Shown here in pieces: positions 53,413 to 61,874 of a stretch of 64,000 bases of DNA (positions are counted from its first letter, which is position 1; each line of letters starts with the position of its first letter). The DNA is from Alkalisalibacterium limincola (GTDB lineage Bacteria; Pseudomonadota; Gammaproteobacteria; Xanthomonadales; Xanthomonadaceae). Position numbers and translations under genes: made by a program. The stretch covers positions 1 through 64,000 of the forward strand of contig NZ_VRTS01000005.1 in assembly GCF_008017755.1 (NCBI RefSeq), read 5' to 3'. The notes beneath the pieces are model-generated. The model was not told the origin of the DNA. It worked only from the letters and a program-made list of their open reading frames with translations, and searched no databases.

Positions 53413-54277
53413 TGCGCGAGCTTCGCCTGGAAACCACCCGGGGCATCATCGCCGCGTTGCGCCACGGCGACACCGGTGCCGCGCCGGTACTGGCGGTGCA
53501 CGGCTGGCTCGACAACGCCGCCAGCTTCGTGCCGCTGCTGCCGCACCTGCGCGGCTGCGACGTGGTCGCGATCGATCTGCCGGGACACGGCCATTCCGCA
53601 CACCGGCCGGACGGCTGCGACTACGTGTTCTCCGACTGGATCCTCGACGTGCTCGCCGCGATCGACGCACTGGGCTGGCCGCGCTGCCGGCTGCTGGGAC
53701 ATTCGCTCGGCGGCGCGGTGTGTTCGTTGCTCGCCGTCGCCGCGCCGCAGCGGGTCGAGCGCCTGGCACTCATCGAGGCGGCCGGCCCGCTGTCGGGCGA
53801 CGCAGCGGGCGCACCGCAGCGCCTGCGGGATGCGATCGAGGCCCGTCGCCGCCCGGACACCAGTCCGCTGCGGACCTTTCCCGACCTCGCCACCGCGGTA
53901 CGCGCGCGGATGCAGGCCAACGGCCTGTCCGAAGCCGCGGCCCGGCTGCTGGTGGAGCGAGGCATCGCCCCGGTGGAGGGCGGTTTCGCCTGGCGCAGCG
54001 ACCGGCGCCTGAGGCTGCCACCGCGCTGCGCGCGGAGGAAACCACGGTCGAGGCCTGGCTGCGCGCGATCGAATGCCCGGTCAGCGTCGTGGCCGCGGAA
54101 CAGGCACCGCCGTATTTCCCCCAACACCAGCGCGAATCACGACTGGCCTGCGTGCGCGACGTGCGCAGCATCGTGCTGCCGGGCGGCCACCACCTGCACA
54201 TGGAAACCCCGGAGCCGGTGGCCACGGCGCTGGCCCCGTTCCTGGCCGCGCGTGACGGGCTCACGCCACCGGGGTGA
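53412..54277 (+). pseudogene. Alpha/beta hydrolase, frame broken by one missing G near 54017
   Basis: The product opens RELRLETTRGIIAALRHG and has LAVHGWLDNAASF, the nucleophile in LLGHSLGGAVCSLLA and the acid region before the C-terminus. After GGFAWRSDRRLRL the frame shifts. The alternative frame continues ATALRAEETTVEAWL and reaches the catalytic His in LPGGHHLHMETPE. Adding a G near 54017 gives 288 residues. The start overlaps the hemH stop by one base. Its 3' end overlaps the convergent peptidase gene by 17 bp. The substrate is unknown. Confidence 0.88.
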
Positions 54278-55043
54278 GAAGGCGCTCCAGCCGCAGCTTC
54301 AACGCCGACCCCTCCGCACGCAGGTAGTCGCGCTCGCCGTGCCAGCCGGCGAAGCGCTGCTCCACCTCGCGCCAGAAGCGGCGCGAGTGGTTGCGCTCCA
54401 CCAGGTGGCACAGCTCGTGGACCAGCACGTACTCGAACGCCGCCGGACGCCCCAGCACCAGCGAGAGGTCCAGCGACACCTCGCCGCTGGGACTCAGCGA
54501 CCCCCACAGCGAGGACAGTCGCTTGAAGCGCAGTCCACGCGGCGCCTGTGGCAGGCCCGGCAGGTACTGCGGAAGCCAGCGCCCGGCGTCGGTGCGTGCC
54601 TGGGCGGCATAGAAGTCGGCCAGCGCGCGCGACAGCGCCGCCGGCTTCGGCGTGGCCGGAACCTGCACGAGGATGCCGGCATCGTGCGCCTCCACCCGGG
54701 TGTAGCGGCCCTCGCTCCACTGCACGGGCACCTTTTCGCCCCTTAGCGGCAGCGTGGCCGTGCGGCCGATCTCAAGGCCCTCCCCCCCCAGCGCCGCAGC
54801 CGCCTGGAAGCGCGCCAGCTGGATCGCGACCCAACCACCGTTCTCGGCCAGGAAGCGTTGCCCCGACACGGCGCTGGCCCGCGGCGGCAGCGTCAGCCGC
54901 ACACCGCGTTCGTTGACCAGCAGCCGCATGCGCCGCGCGCGCGGGTCGCGCACCTGGGCGACGTCGATCAGGCGGCCGTCGTCGAGCTCGAACGCGATCG
55001 TCTCGCGCTCGACCCGGCGAGGCGTGGAAGTCAGGCGGGCCAT
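54261..55043 (-). CDS. YgjP-like (M48/DUF45) metallopeptidase
   Basis: 260 residues. The zinc motif HELCH lies in YVLVHELCHLVERNHSRRFW (about residue 205), the YgjP pattern with the third ligand His in RNHSRRFW. The N-terminal half is the beta-rich YgjP region (RRMRLLVNERGVRLTLPPRA). The family's physiological role is little known. It sits between the hydrolase (convergent, overlapping) and rdgC, with 56 bp to the latter. Confidence 0.92.
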   Translation of the reverse strand: MARLTSTPRRVERETIAFELDDGRLIDVAQVRDPRARRMRLLVNERGVRLTLPPRASAVSGQRFLAENGGWVAIQLARFQAAAALGGEGLEIGRTATLPLRGEKVPVQWSEGRYTRVEAHDAGILVQVPATPKPAALSRALADFYAAQARTDAGRWLPQYLPGLPQAPRGLRFKRLSSLWGSLSPSGEVSLDLSLVLGRPAAFEYVLVHELCHLVERNHSRRFWREVEQRFAGWHGERDYLRAEGSALKLRLERLLTPVA

Positions 55044-55099
55044 CGATACAGCATGCCGCAGCCGGGCCGGGGCCGACAGACCCCGCGAGCGACCGCCAT

Positions 55100-56011
55100 T
55101 CAGGCCTCGGGTCGGCTGAGCTTGAACGCCTTCTCCAGCAACACGAACAGGCGCTTGAGCTCGCCGCTCATCAGCGCGTAGCGCGCGTCGAGTTCGGCGT
55201 GGACCGAGTCGTGGTCGGTGCCCTCCAGGCCTTCCACGGCGCCGTCGAGGAACTTGAGCTTGCGCACGATGAGGTCCTCGCCGATGACGAAGCTGATCTG
55301 TCCTTCCAGCACCAGCGCCAGCTTGGTGCACTGCTTGCCGGCCTCGAGGTGCTTGGCGATCTCGTCGGCATCGAGCTCCTGGCGGGTGCAACGCACCACC
55401 GCGCCCTTGTCCAGGCCGTCCTTGAGCTCGCACTCCTCGCCCAGCTCCAGGCCCTCGGGCAACTTCTCGCCGGCCAGCCAGCTGGTCAGGATGCTGCGCG
55501 GCGCCACCTCGGCATTGAGCGGCAACGCCGGGAAGCTGCCCAGCGCGTGGCGCACTTCCGACACCAGGTTCTCGGCCGACTTGCGGCTGGAGCTGTCCAC
55601 CGCGATGAAGCCGTGCTCGAGGTCGAGCGTGGCGTTGGTGCGCACCGGGCGCACGAAGGCCTTGGGCAGCAGCTCGTGGAGGATCTCGTCCTTCAGGCGC
55701 TTGCGCGCGCGGCCACCCAGCTTGCTGCCGTCGCGCTCCTCCATCTCCTCGGCGCGACGGGCGACCATGTCGTTGACCACCGCGGCGGGCAGGATCTTGT
55801 CCTCGCCGCCCAGCGTCACCCAGCGGCAGTCGCCGACGCCATGCACCAGCGCCTCCGCCTCCCGCCCCATCGGCGCGACGAAGCCGCGCGAGCTCATCTC
55901 CAGCTGGCCGACCGGCTTGAGCCGGCACTCGTCGAGACGCGCCTCGAGTTCGGCCAGGGCGGCCTTCATGCTGACGGGGAAGCGGAAGAACGTGAGGTTT
56001 CTGAAGAACAT
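55100..56011 (-). CDS. rdgC: Recombination-associated protein RdgC
   Basis: A ring-shaped, non-specific DNA-binding protein that limits RecA access and is linked to replication fork repair. 303 residues, intact. It starts MFFRNLTFFRFPVSM and has SRGFVAPMGREAEALVHGVG, ATLDLEHGFIAVDSSSRKSA and LDGAVEGLEGTDHDSVHAELD, all characteristic of RdgC. It lies between the peptidase and ttcA, 83 bp from the end of the latter. Confidence 0.97.
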   Translation of the reverse strand: MFFRNLTFFRFPVSMKAALAELEARLDECRLKPVGQLEMSSRGFVAPMGREAEALVHGVGDCRWVTLGGEDKILPAAVVNDMVARRAEEMEERDGSKLGGRARKRLKDEILHELLPKAFVRPVRTNATLDLEHGFIAVDSSSRKSAENLVSEVRHALGSFPALPLNAEVAPRSILTSWLAGEKLPEGLELGEECELKDGLDKGAVVRCTRQELDADEIAKHLEAGKQCTKLALVLEGQISFVIGEDLIVRKLKFLDGAVEGLEGTDHDSVHAELDARYALMSGELKRLFVLLEKAFKLSRPEA

Positions 56012-56094
56012 GCGGTTTCCTGGGGAACGTGGAGTGGACACGGGGCCCGCGCGCCGGAGCGCCAGCGGGCCACGCAGGGTAACGGGTGGCTGTC

Positions 56095-56979
56095 TCAGCG
56101 GGTGAGGCTGGGGCCGATGTCGGCGCCCACGGGGGGTGCGCCGGGCAGGCCTTCGGGTGTCGCGGCGAGGCCGGCGAAGTCGAACAGCTTCGGGTCGGCC
56201 AGTTGCGAGGGCCGCACGTCGGCCAGGGCGCGCGCCATCTGGTCCACGCGACCCGGGGTCATCGCGTCCCACTGCGCCAGCATGCGCTCGACCGACTTGC
56301 GCTGCAGGTTCTCCTGCGAGCCGCACAGGTTGCAGGGAATGATCGGGAAACGCATCGCTTCGGCGTAGGCGGCGATGTCGGCCTCGCGGCAATAGGCCAG
56401 CGGGCGGATCACGATGTGCCGGCCATCGTCGCTGAGCAGTTTCGGCGGCATCGCCGAGAGCCTGGCGTGGTGGAACAGGTTGAGCATGAAGGTCGCGACG
56501 ATGTCGTCGCGGTGGTGGCCCAGCGCGATCTTGGTGAAGCCCTGCTTCGCCGCGTGCGCATACAGCGCACCGCGGCGCAGCCGCGAGCACAGAGAGCACA
56601 TCGTCTTGCCCTCGGGCAGCACCGAGGTCACCACCGAATAGGTGTCCTGCTCCAGGATCGTGTGCTCCACGCCGATCGAGGCCAGGTATTCCGGCAGGAC
56701 ATGTTCCGGGTAGCCGGGCTGCTTCTGGTCCAGGTTCACCGCCACCAGCTCGAACTTCACCGGCGCGCGCCTCTGCAGCTGGCGCAGGATGTCGAGCATC
56801 GTGTAGCTGTCCTTGCCACCCGACAGGCAGACCATGACCCGGTCGCCGTCCTCGATCATCGCGTAGTCGGCGATCGCCCGGCCGACCTGGTGGCGCAGGC
56901 CGCGCGCCAGCTTCGCGGCGTCGGGCGCGTCCGGGCCGTGGGGAGCGGTGGGGGCTGGGGTCGGGGCGGCAACCGTCAT
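56095..56979 (-). CDS. ttcA: tRNA 2-thiocytidine(32) synthetase
   Basis: A PP-loop ATPase with an iron-sulfur cluster that thiolates C32 of tRNAs. About 294 residues from ATG 56979. The PP-loop motif is [16 protein letters not shown] (near residue 52), the first Cys pair is in [12 protein letters not shown] (near residue 130) and the second in [17 protein letters not shown]. An earlier in-frame start would add about 19 residues that look non-conserved. Divergent from the DUF465 gene. Confidence 0.96.
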   Translation of the reverse strand: MTVAAPTPAPTAPHGPDAPDAAKLARGLRHQVGRAIADYAMIEDGDRVMVCLSGGKDSYTMLDILRQLQRRAPVKFELVAVNLDQKQPGYPEHVLPEYLASIGVEHTILEQDTYSVVTSVLPEGKTMCSLCSRLRRGALYAHAAKQGFTKIALGHHRDDIVATFMLNLFHHARLSAMPPKLLSDDGRHIVIRPLAYCREADIAAYAEAMRFPIIPCNLCGSQENLQRKSVERMLAQWDAMTPGRVDQMARALADVRPSQLADPKLFDFAGLAATPEGLPGAPPVGADIGPSLTR

Positions 56980-57089
56980 CGCGCGGGTCCGGGGAAATGG
57001 GCGGCCATTGTACCGACCGCCCCGGGCCGGCCCCACCGACCTGCCTGAACGCCGCCAACCGGTTAAGCTTCACCGGTCCGGAGGGCCAC

Positions 57090-57299
57090 ATGTCGTCAGA
57101 GCTCGATCACGCACAAACCATACGCCGGCTGGCCGAGTTGCGGCAGGAGCACCGCGACCTCGACGCCGCGATCGAACGCCTCGGGCTCGACCCCACCGCC
57201 GACCATCTGCAGCTGCGCCGCCTGAAGAAGCGCAAGCTGATGATCAAGGACTGCGTGACCCGGCTGGAAAGCCTGCTGATCCCCGACCTCGACGCCTAG
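57090..57299 (+). CDS. DUF465 (YdcH-like) small coiled-coil protein
   Basis: 69 residues, MSSELDHAQTIRRLAELRQE... ending LIPDLDA, one long charged helix with LRRLKKRKLMIKDCV, the typical YdcH pattern. The start at 57090 has a GGAGGG ribosome-binding site. Its TAG stop overlaps that of plsB on the other strand (shared CTAG), so the two genes converge with a 4-bp overlap. The role is unknown. Confidence 0.9.
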   Translation: MSSELDHAQTIRRLAELRQEHRDLDAAIERLGLDPTADHLQLRRLKKRKLMIKDCVTRLESLLIPDLDA

Positions 57300-59827
57300 G
57301 CGCGCGAGGCGAGGTCCTGCTTCTCCGCCGCCGCCCGAGCGGTTTCCGGCGAGATCGTCATGATCGTGTGGCGCAGCTCGCGGCCCAGGATCACCTTCGC
57401 GTCGGTCGCCCAGGTGCCCATGCGCTCGTCAAACACCAGCCGCGACTCCGGACCCAGCCACACCAGCTTCATTTCGCGCAGCTTCTGGATGAAGCCGCGG
57501 AACAGCGCGCGATCGAAGAACTCCGGTGCCGCCGGCGCGTAGAGCAGGCTGAGGCGCTGTGCGGTGAGGTGGCACAGGTTCTCCAGCTCGCCCGAGCTCA
57601 GCGTGCCCGGGCCATTCTTGACCAGGATCGCGATCGCGATGAAATAGCGCTCGAAGGCCTGCTGCAGGCTGTGGGCGATCGCGCGCAGGCGGAAAACCTC
57701 GTCGGTCTGGCCCGGTCCGCGGGCCAGGATGCCGCCTTCCTCCTCGGAGGCCACGTGCAGCAGGCCCTCCTCGACGAACACGTCGACGGTTCGGTCCAGG
57801 CGCTCGGAAAACGCGTCCGCATCCCAGGGCAGGAACAGCTCGTGCTGGATGAAGGGGTAGATCATCCGGCCCAGGCGCAGCACGCCGGAGCGGCTCATGC
57901 GCCGGTTGTTCTGGAAGCAGCACGCCACCCAGGAGGCCGCGGCGAACAGGTGCACGGAGTTGTTGCGGTAGTAGGACTGCAGCACCGCCGTCTCGCCCTC
58001 CACCGAGATCACGTCGCCCATCGGGTGGCGGGTGCGCACCAGCACGCCGATCTTCTCGCCGTACTCCACGATCTGCTCCGGACGCAGCGGCGTCACCGTC
58101 ACCCGGTCGGAATAGGGCAGCTTCGACAGCAGCTTCTTCGACAGCGCCAGCTGCGACAGCAGGTCCACCTCGCTCATCGCGTGCTTGGGCGTGGACAGCA
58201 GCGCCAGCGCCAGCAGGTTCACCGGGTTCACGTCGGCGGCGCGGTTGATGTTGACCATGATCCGGCGCGAGGCGTCGTCGACCAGCGGGTTGAGCCAGGC
58301 CGGCTTGTCCTCCGGCAGGACCCCCTGCTCGCGCCAGTCCGGCGCGTGCCCGGCCAGCAGGTCGTCGAGCAGGATCGGCTCGCCGAAGTTCACCACCACC
58401 TTGCCGTAATGCTTGCGCAGGATGCCGGCGATGCCCTTGAGCAGCGCCCAGATCGTTTCCTTCTGCTTCGGCCGGCCGGAGAGCTCGTCGAGGTAGCTCT
58501 CGCCCTCCATGACCTTCTCGTAGCCGATGTAGACGGGCTGGAACAGCACCGGCCGCCGCGGCTGGCGCAGGTAGCCCTTCACCGTCATCGCGACCATGCC
58601 GCCCTTGGGCTGCAGCAGCCGGCCCGTGCGCGAGCGGCCGCCCTCGATGAAGTACTCGATCGAGAAACCCTCGCCGATGAGCTGCGAGACGTACTCGCCC
58701 AGGATCGCCGAGTACAGCTGGCTGCCGCGGATCGAGCGGCGGATGAAGAACGCGCCGCCGCGCCGCAGGATCGGACCGATGACCGGCATGTTCAGGTTGA
58801 CGCCGGCGACGATGTGCGGCGGCACCACGCCATGCACGTAGAGCAGGAAGCTCAGCAGCAGGTAGTCGATGTGGCTGCGGTGGCAGGGCACGTAGACCAC
58901 CTCGTGGCCCGGCGCGATCTGCTTGAGCTTGTCGAGGTGGTGCAGGGTGATGCCGTCGTAGATGCGGTTCCAGAACGGGTTGAGCGCGAAACTGGCCGAG
59001 CGCACCACCGGGTGCGAGTAGTCCGCCGCGATCTCCCAGGCCATGCCGTGCGCCTTGCGCCAGGCATCGGCATAGGTGCTCGAATCGCGGCGGGCCTGGT
59101 CGGCGATCGACTTGCGCACCGGTTCCGCGTCCAGCACCCGGTCCACCAGCAGGCGCCGGTGCGACAGGTCCGGGCCGATGACCGCGGTGCGGATGCGGCG
59201 GAAGTGCGCGCGCAGCACGCGTCCGAGCTTGCGCACGGTGCGCTCGGGCTCCAGGCCCTCGGCGAGGATCTCGCGCACCGACACCGGCTTGGAGAACTGC
59301 ACCAGCGTGTTGCGGCCGTTGAGCAGGATCGCCAGCAGGCGGCGGAAGCGGCCCACCAGGGCCCAGTTCTCCGAGAACAGCACCTGGAACCAGCCGCTTT
59401 GCCGGTCCGGCGCCCGGCCAACGAAGATCGACACCGGTACCAGCAGCACGTCGAGCTCGGGATCCCGCCGGTGGGCCTCGACGAGCTGCGCCAGTCCCTC
59501 GGAATGGGTCCGGCTGCGCGGACGGCCCGGGCGCAGGCTGCGCCGGCGCGACATCGCCACGTAGGCGCGGCGCGTGCCCAGCGGCTCCCCGGGCAGCGGC
59601 CGCAACGGCGACGGCAGGCCCGACTCGCGGCAGGCGCGGTCGAGGATCAACGCGTTGGACACGCCGTAGCGCTCCAGCACGTAGCACACCGGCCGGGCGT
59701 CGGGCAGCAGCTGCTCGGGCTCGCCGGGATCCTTGCGCAGGGCGATCCAGGGCGCCAGCAACGCGCCCATCACGCGTGCCCAAAGGGGCGGGCGCGCCGG
59801 GGCCGGGTGTCGGTCGGATTCGGTCAT
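57296..59827 (-). CDS. plsB: Glycerol-3-phosphate 1-O-acyltransferase PlsB
   Basis: First enzyme of membrane phospholipid synthesis; acylates sn-glycerol-3-phosphate at position 1, at the inner membrane. 843 residues, full length. The acyltransferase block I is VYVPCHRSHIDYLLLSFLLY (HX4D, about residue 305), then GAFFIRRSIRGSQLYSAIL, FIEGGRSRTGRLLQPKGGM and PVYIGYEKVMEGESY. It has the long N- and C-terminal extensions typical of PlsB rather than PlsC. Lies 41 bp from the lipoprotein gene on the same strand. Confidence 0.97.
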   Translation of the reverse strand: MTESDRHPAPARPPLWARVMGALLAPWIALRKDPGEPEQLLPDARPVCYVLERYGVSNALILDRACRESGLPSPLRPLPGEPLGTRRAYVAMSRRRSLRPGRPRSRTHSEGLAQLVEAHRRDPELDVLLVPVSIFVGRAPDRQSGWFQVLFSENWALVGRFRRLLAILLNGRNTLVQFSKPVSVREILAEGLEPERTVRKLGRVLRAHFRRIRTAVIGPDLSHRRLLVDRVLDAEPVRKSIADQARRDSSTYADAWRKAHGMAWEIAADYSHPVVRSASFALNPFWNRIYDGITLHHLDKLKQIAPGHEVVYVPCHRSHIDYLLLSFLLYVHGVVPPHIVAGVNLNMPVIGPILRRGGAFFIRRSIRGSQLYSAILGEYVSQLIGEGFSIEYFIEGGRSRTGRLLQPKGGMVAMTVKGYLRQPRRPVLFQPVYIGYEKVMEGESYLDELSGRPKQKETIWALLKGIAGILRKHYGKVVVNFGEPILLDDLLAGHAPDWREQGVLPEDKPAWLNPLVDDASRRIMVNINRAADVNPVNLLALALLSTPKHAMSEVDLLSQLALSKKLLSKLPYSDRVTVTPLRPEQIVEYGEKIGVLVRTRHPMGDVISVEGETAVLQSYYRNNSVHLFAAASWVACCFQNNRRMSRSGVLRLGRMIYPFIQHELFLPWDADAFSERLDRTVDVFVEEGLLHVASEEEGGILARGPGQTDEVFRLRAIAHSLQQAFERYFIAIAILVKNGPGTLSSGELENLCHLTAQRLSLLYAPAAPEFFDRALFRGFIQKLREMKLVWLGPESRLVFDERMGTWATDAKVILGRELRHTIMTISPETARAAAEKQDLASRA

Positions 59828-59868
59828 CGGGGCAGTCCCGGCACGCGATGCGTGCCGGGGAGGCGGGC

Positions 59869-60804
59869 TCAGTAGCCGTCCTCGAGATCGTCTTCCTCGA
59901 CGATCTCCTCGTCCTCGTACTCGGCCGGCTCGTCGAGCACCTCGTCGCGGCCCTCCAGCTCGTCGCGGGCGCTCTGGACCAGGTCGCGGCTGTACCAGCC
60001 ACCGTCGATGCGCTCCATCGGCACGTCGAAGCTCAGGTCCGAGCCGAGCAGGCGGTACTTCACCCGAACAGACGCGGTGTCACCGGTCTGGGACGCGGCT
60101 TCCGCGCTCACCGAGGCCAGCGACTGGTTGATGTCGAAACCGTAGACGGCGAAGAAGTCCTTGCTGCCTTCCCATACGATCGAGGCACGACGCAGCATCT
60201 CGTCGTGCTCCATGCGGCGGAAGTCGTCCATCGACTCCACGTCGGTGCGACGGGCGGTGTCGGTCACCACGGAAATGGCTTCGCGCGCCCTGTCGCGGTC
60301 GCCGATCGGTGCGGTGCCGACCCAGCCGGCCACGGCGCCGAGCACTTCGCTGGCGTGCTGCTTCTGCTCGGCCGACAGCGTCTCGTTGGCCTGGATGGCC
60401 TGGTTGGCGAAGGCGCTGCCCATCGCCACCATCAGCGGCAGCTGCGCCTTGAACTCGGCTTCGTACTGGTTGAGCATCGGCTCGATGTCGGCGTAGATCT
60501 GCGCCTCGGCGTCCGGCGCGGTGAGCCTGGCCATCATTTCGCGGAAACGCGCGTCCTCTTCCGGATCGATCGGCGAGGGCTCGGTACGCTGCAACTCCCA
60601 ATGCTCGCGGGTCTGCTGCTGCAGATCCTCCGGCAGGGAAAGCTGGTTGAAGCGCACCAGGTCGTTCTCGCGCAGTGCTTCGGCCAGTGCTTCGACGGCC
60701 GCTGCCGGGTCCGAGGGCGCAGCCTCGGGCGCCTCGTCGCGCTTGCACGCGGCCAGCGACACGACGAGCAGGCCAGCCATGGCCGCGGTGTTGATGAGTT
60801 TCAT
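59869..60804 (-). CDS. Lipoprotein of unknown function with acidic C-terminus
   Basis: 311 residues. Signal peptide with lipobox AGLLVVSLAAC (Cys20). A helical-looking body with repeated Glu/Gln/Ala-rich stretches follows, then a segment with beta character (VRVKYRLLGSDLSFDVPMERIDGGWYSRDL), and an extremely acidic tail (YEDEEIVEEDDLEDGY). A GGAG site precedes ATG 60804. I recognise no family; the overall shape resembles periplasmic substrate-sensing or scaffold lipoproteins, but this is only an impression. Confidence 0.8.
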   Translation of the reverse strand: MKLINTAAMAGLLVVSLAACKRDEAPEAAPSDPAAAVEALAEALRENDLVRFNQLSLPEDLQQQTREHWELQRTEPSPIDPEEDARFREMMARLTAPDAEAQIYADIEPMLNQYEAEFKAQLPLMVAMGSAFANQAIQANETLSAEQKQHASEVLGAVAGWVGTAPIGDRDRAREAISVVTDTARRTDVESMDDFRRMEHDEMLRRASIVWEGSKDFFAVYGFDINQSLASVSAEAASQTGDTASVRVKYRLLGSDLSFDVPMERIDGGWYSRDLVQSARDELEGRDEVLDEPAEYEDEEIVEEDDLEDGY

Positions 60805-60926
60805 CCGGATCTCCCGAGGGACTGAGGGGTCAATACGGCCGCCACTGTAGTGGCAGGCCAGCAACGTGGACAAGCACGCAGTGTAGCGCCCGGCCACCGA
60901 TACCGGCGCATCGGGCGCGGCAAGGC

Positions 60927-61805
60927 TCAGTGCGTGCGCAGCGACCCGCGCTTGATGCGGCGGCGCTCATCGCGCGACAGGCTCCAGTCCTCGCCGAACA
61001 GCGAGGACTCCCAGTAGCCGTAGGTCGGGTTGGGCAGCATGAACCAGCGCTCGCCGATGTACCCGCCCGCCGAGGCCATGGCCTGGGCCCGGCTGGCCGG
61101 CGAGTTGTCGCCGATATCGATGAAATCGCTGAGCTGGTCGCCGAACTGCATCAGCACGCGGTAGCGCTCGGCCACCCATTGCCGGCGGCACACCTTGTTC
61201 TGCCCCTGGTCGGTGCAGCCTTCGACAGGCATGCCCAGGCCCAGGTGCACCGGGACGCCCTGCGCCACCGGGAACCCCACTGCGGCCAGGTTGGCCAGCG
61301 TCGCTTCGGCCTGGCCGTGCTCGCGGTTGGTGATGTAGAACACGGTGACCCCCTGGCCGGCGGCGGCGGAGAGGAACTCCACCGCGCCCGGCACCGGCGT
61401 GGCGCGGGCCTCCTCGACCCACTCCGCCCAGCTGCCGGTGTCGTACTCGCGGCCCTCCAGCACCAGGCGCGCCTGGTAGGCGGAGTTGTCCAGGATGGTC
61501 TCGTCGACATCGACGATGATCGCCGGCGGCAGCCCGGTCCGATCGCCTGCGCGCTCGCCCGGGGCCATCGCGTCCCAGGCCGGGTCGGCCAGGGCCTGGT
61601 CGAGCAGCGCGCCCGCAGCGCGGTAGACGGTCAGGGCCGACAGCGCGAACTCTTCGGAGTTCTGCATCCACACGACGGCGTTGAGGTTGTCATCGGCGGC
61701 GGGGCCGGGCGTGTGGCGCGGCGCGGGGCCTGCGGCACAGGCCGCCAGGGAAACGAGGCAAGCCAGCGCGAGGAAACGGGAGGCGATCATCGTGGGACCG
61801 GTCAT
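60927..61805 (-). CDS. 5'-nucleotidase, lipoprotein e(P4)-type HAD phosphatase
   Basis: 292 residues. The N-terminus contains a lipoprotein signal (FLALACLVSLAACAAG, Cys23 or so). The HAD active site is in AIIVDVDETILDNSAYQA (DxDET) with the later motif FYITNREHGQAEATLANL and the Asp-rich end IGDNSPASRAQAMASA. These are features of the class C acid phosphatases/e(P4), which dephosphorylate nucleotides or NADP at the cell surface. Start 61805 is the first ATG; 61790 is an alternative. It is transcribed towards the acidic lipoprotein gene, 122 bp away. Confidence 0.9.
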   Translation of the reverse strand: MTGPTMIASRFLALACLVSLAACAAGPAPRHTPGPAADDNLNAVVWMQNSEEFALSALTVYRAAGALLDQALADPAWDAMAPGERAGDRTGLPPAIIVDVDETILDNSAYQARLVLEGREYDTGSWAEWVEEARATPVPGAVEFLSAAAGQGVTVFYITNREHGQAEATLANLAAVGFPVAQGVPVHLGLGMPVEGCTDQGQNKVCRRQWVAERYRVLMQFGDQLSDFIDIGDNSPASRAQAMASAGGYIGERWFMLPNPTYGYWESSLFGEDWSLSRDERRRIKRGSLRTH

Positions 61806-61874
61806 GAAAGTGTCACGATTGTACCCAACAGGGCCGCAAGCCCGCCGCCCGGACCTGAGCTCCGGGCCTTCGCC

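Noticed and set aside
56948-59875. A 975-codon open frame on the plus strand opposite plsB
   Set aside because: Low-complexity Arg/Ala/His translation with no domain; a GC-driven shadow of plsB.
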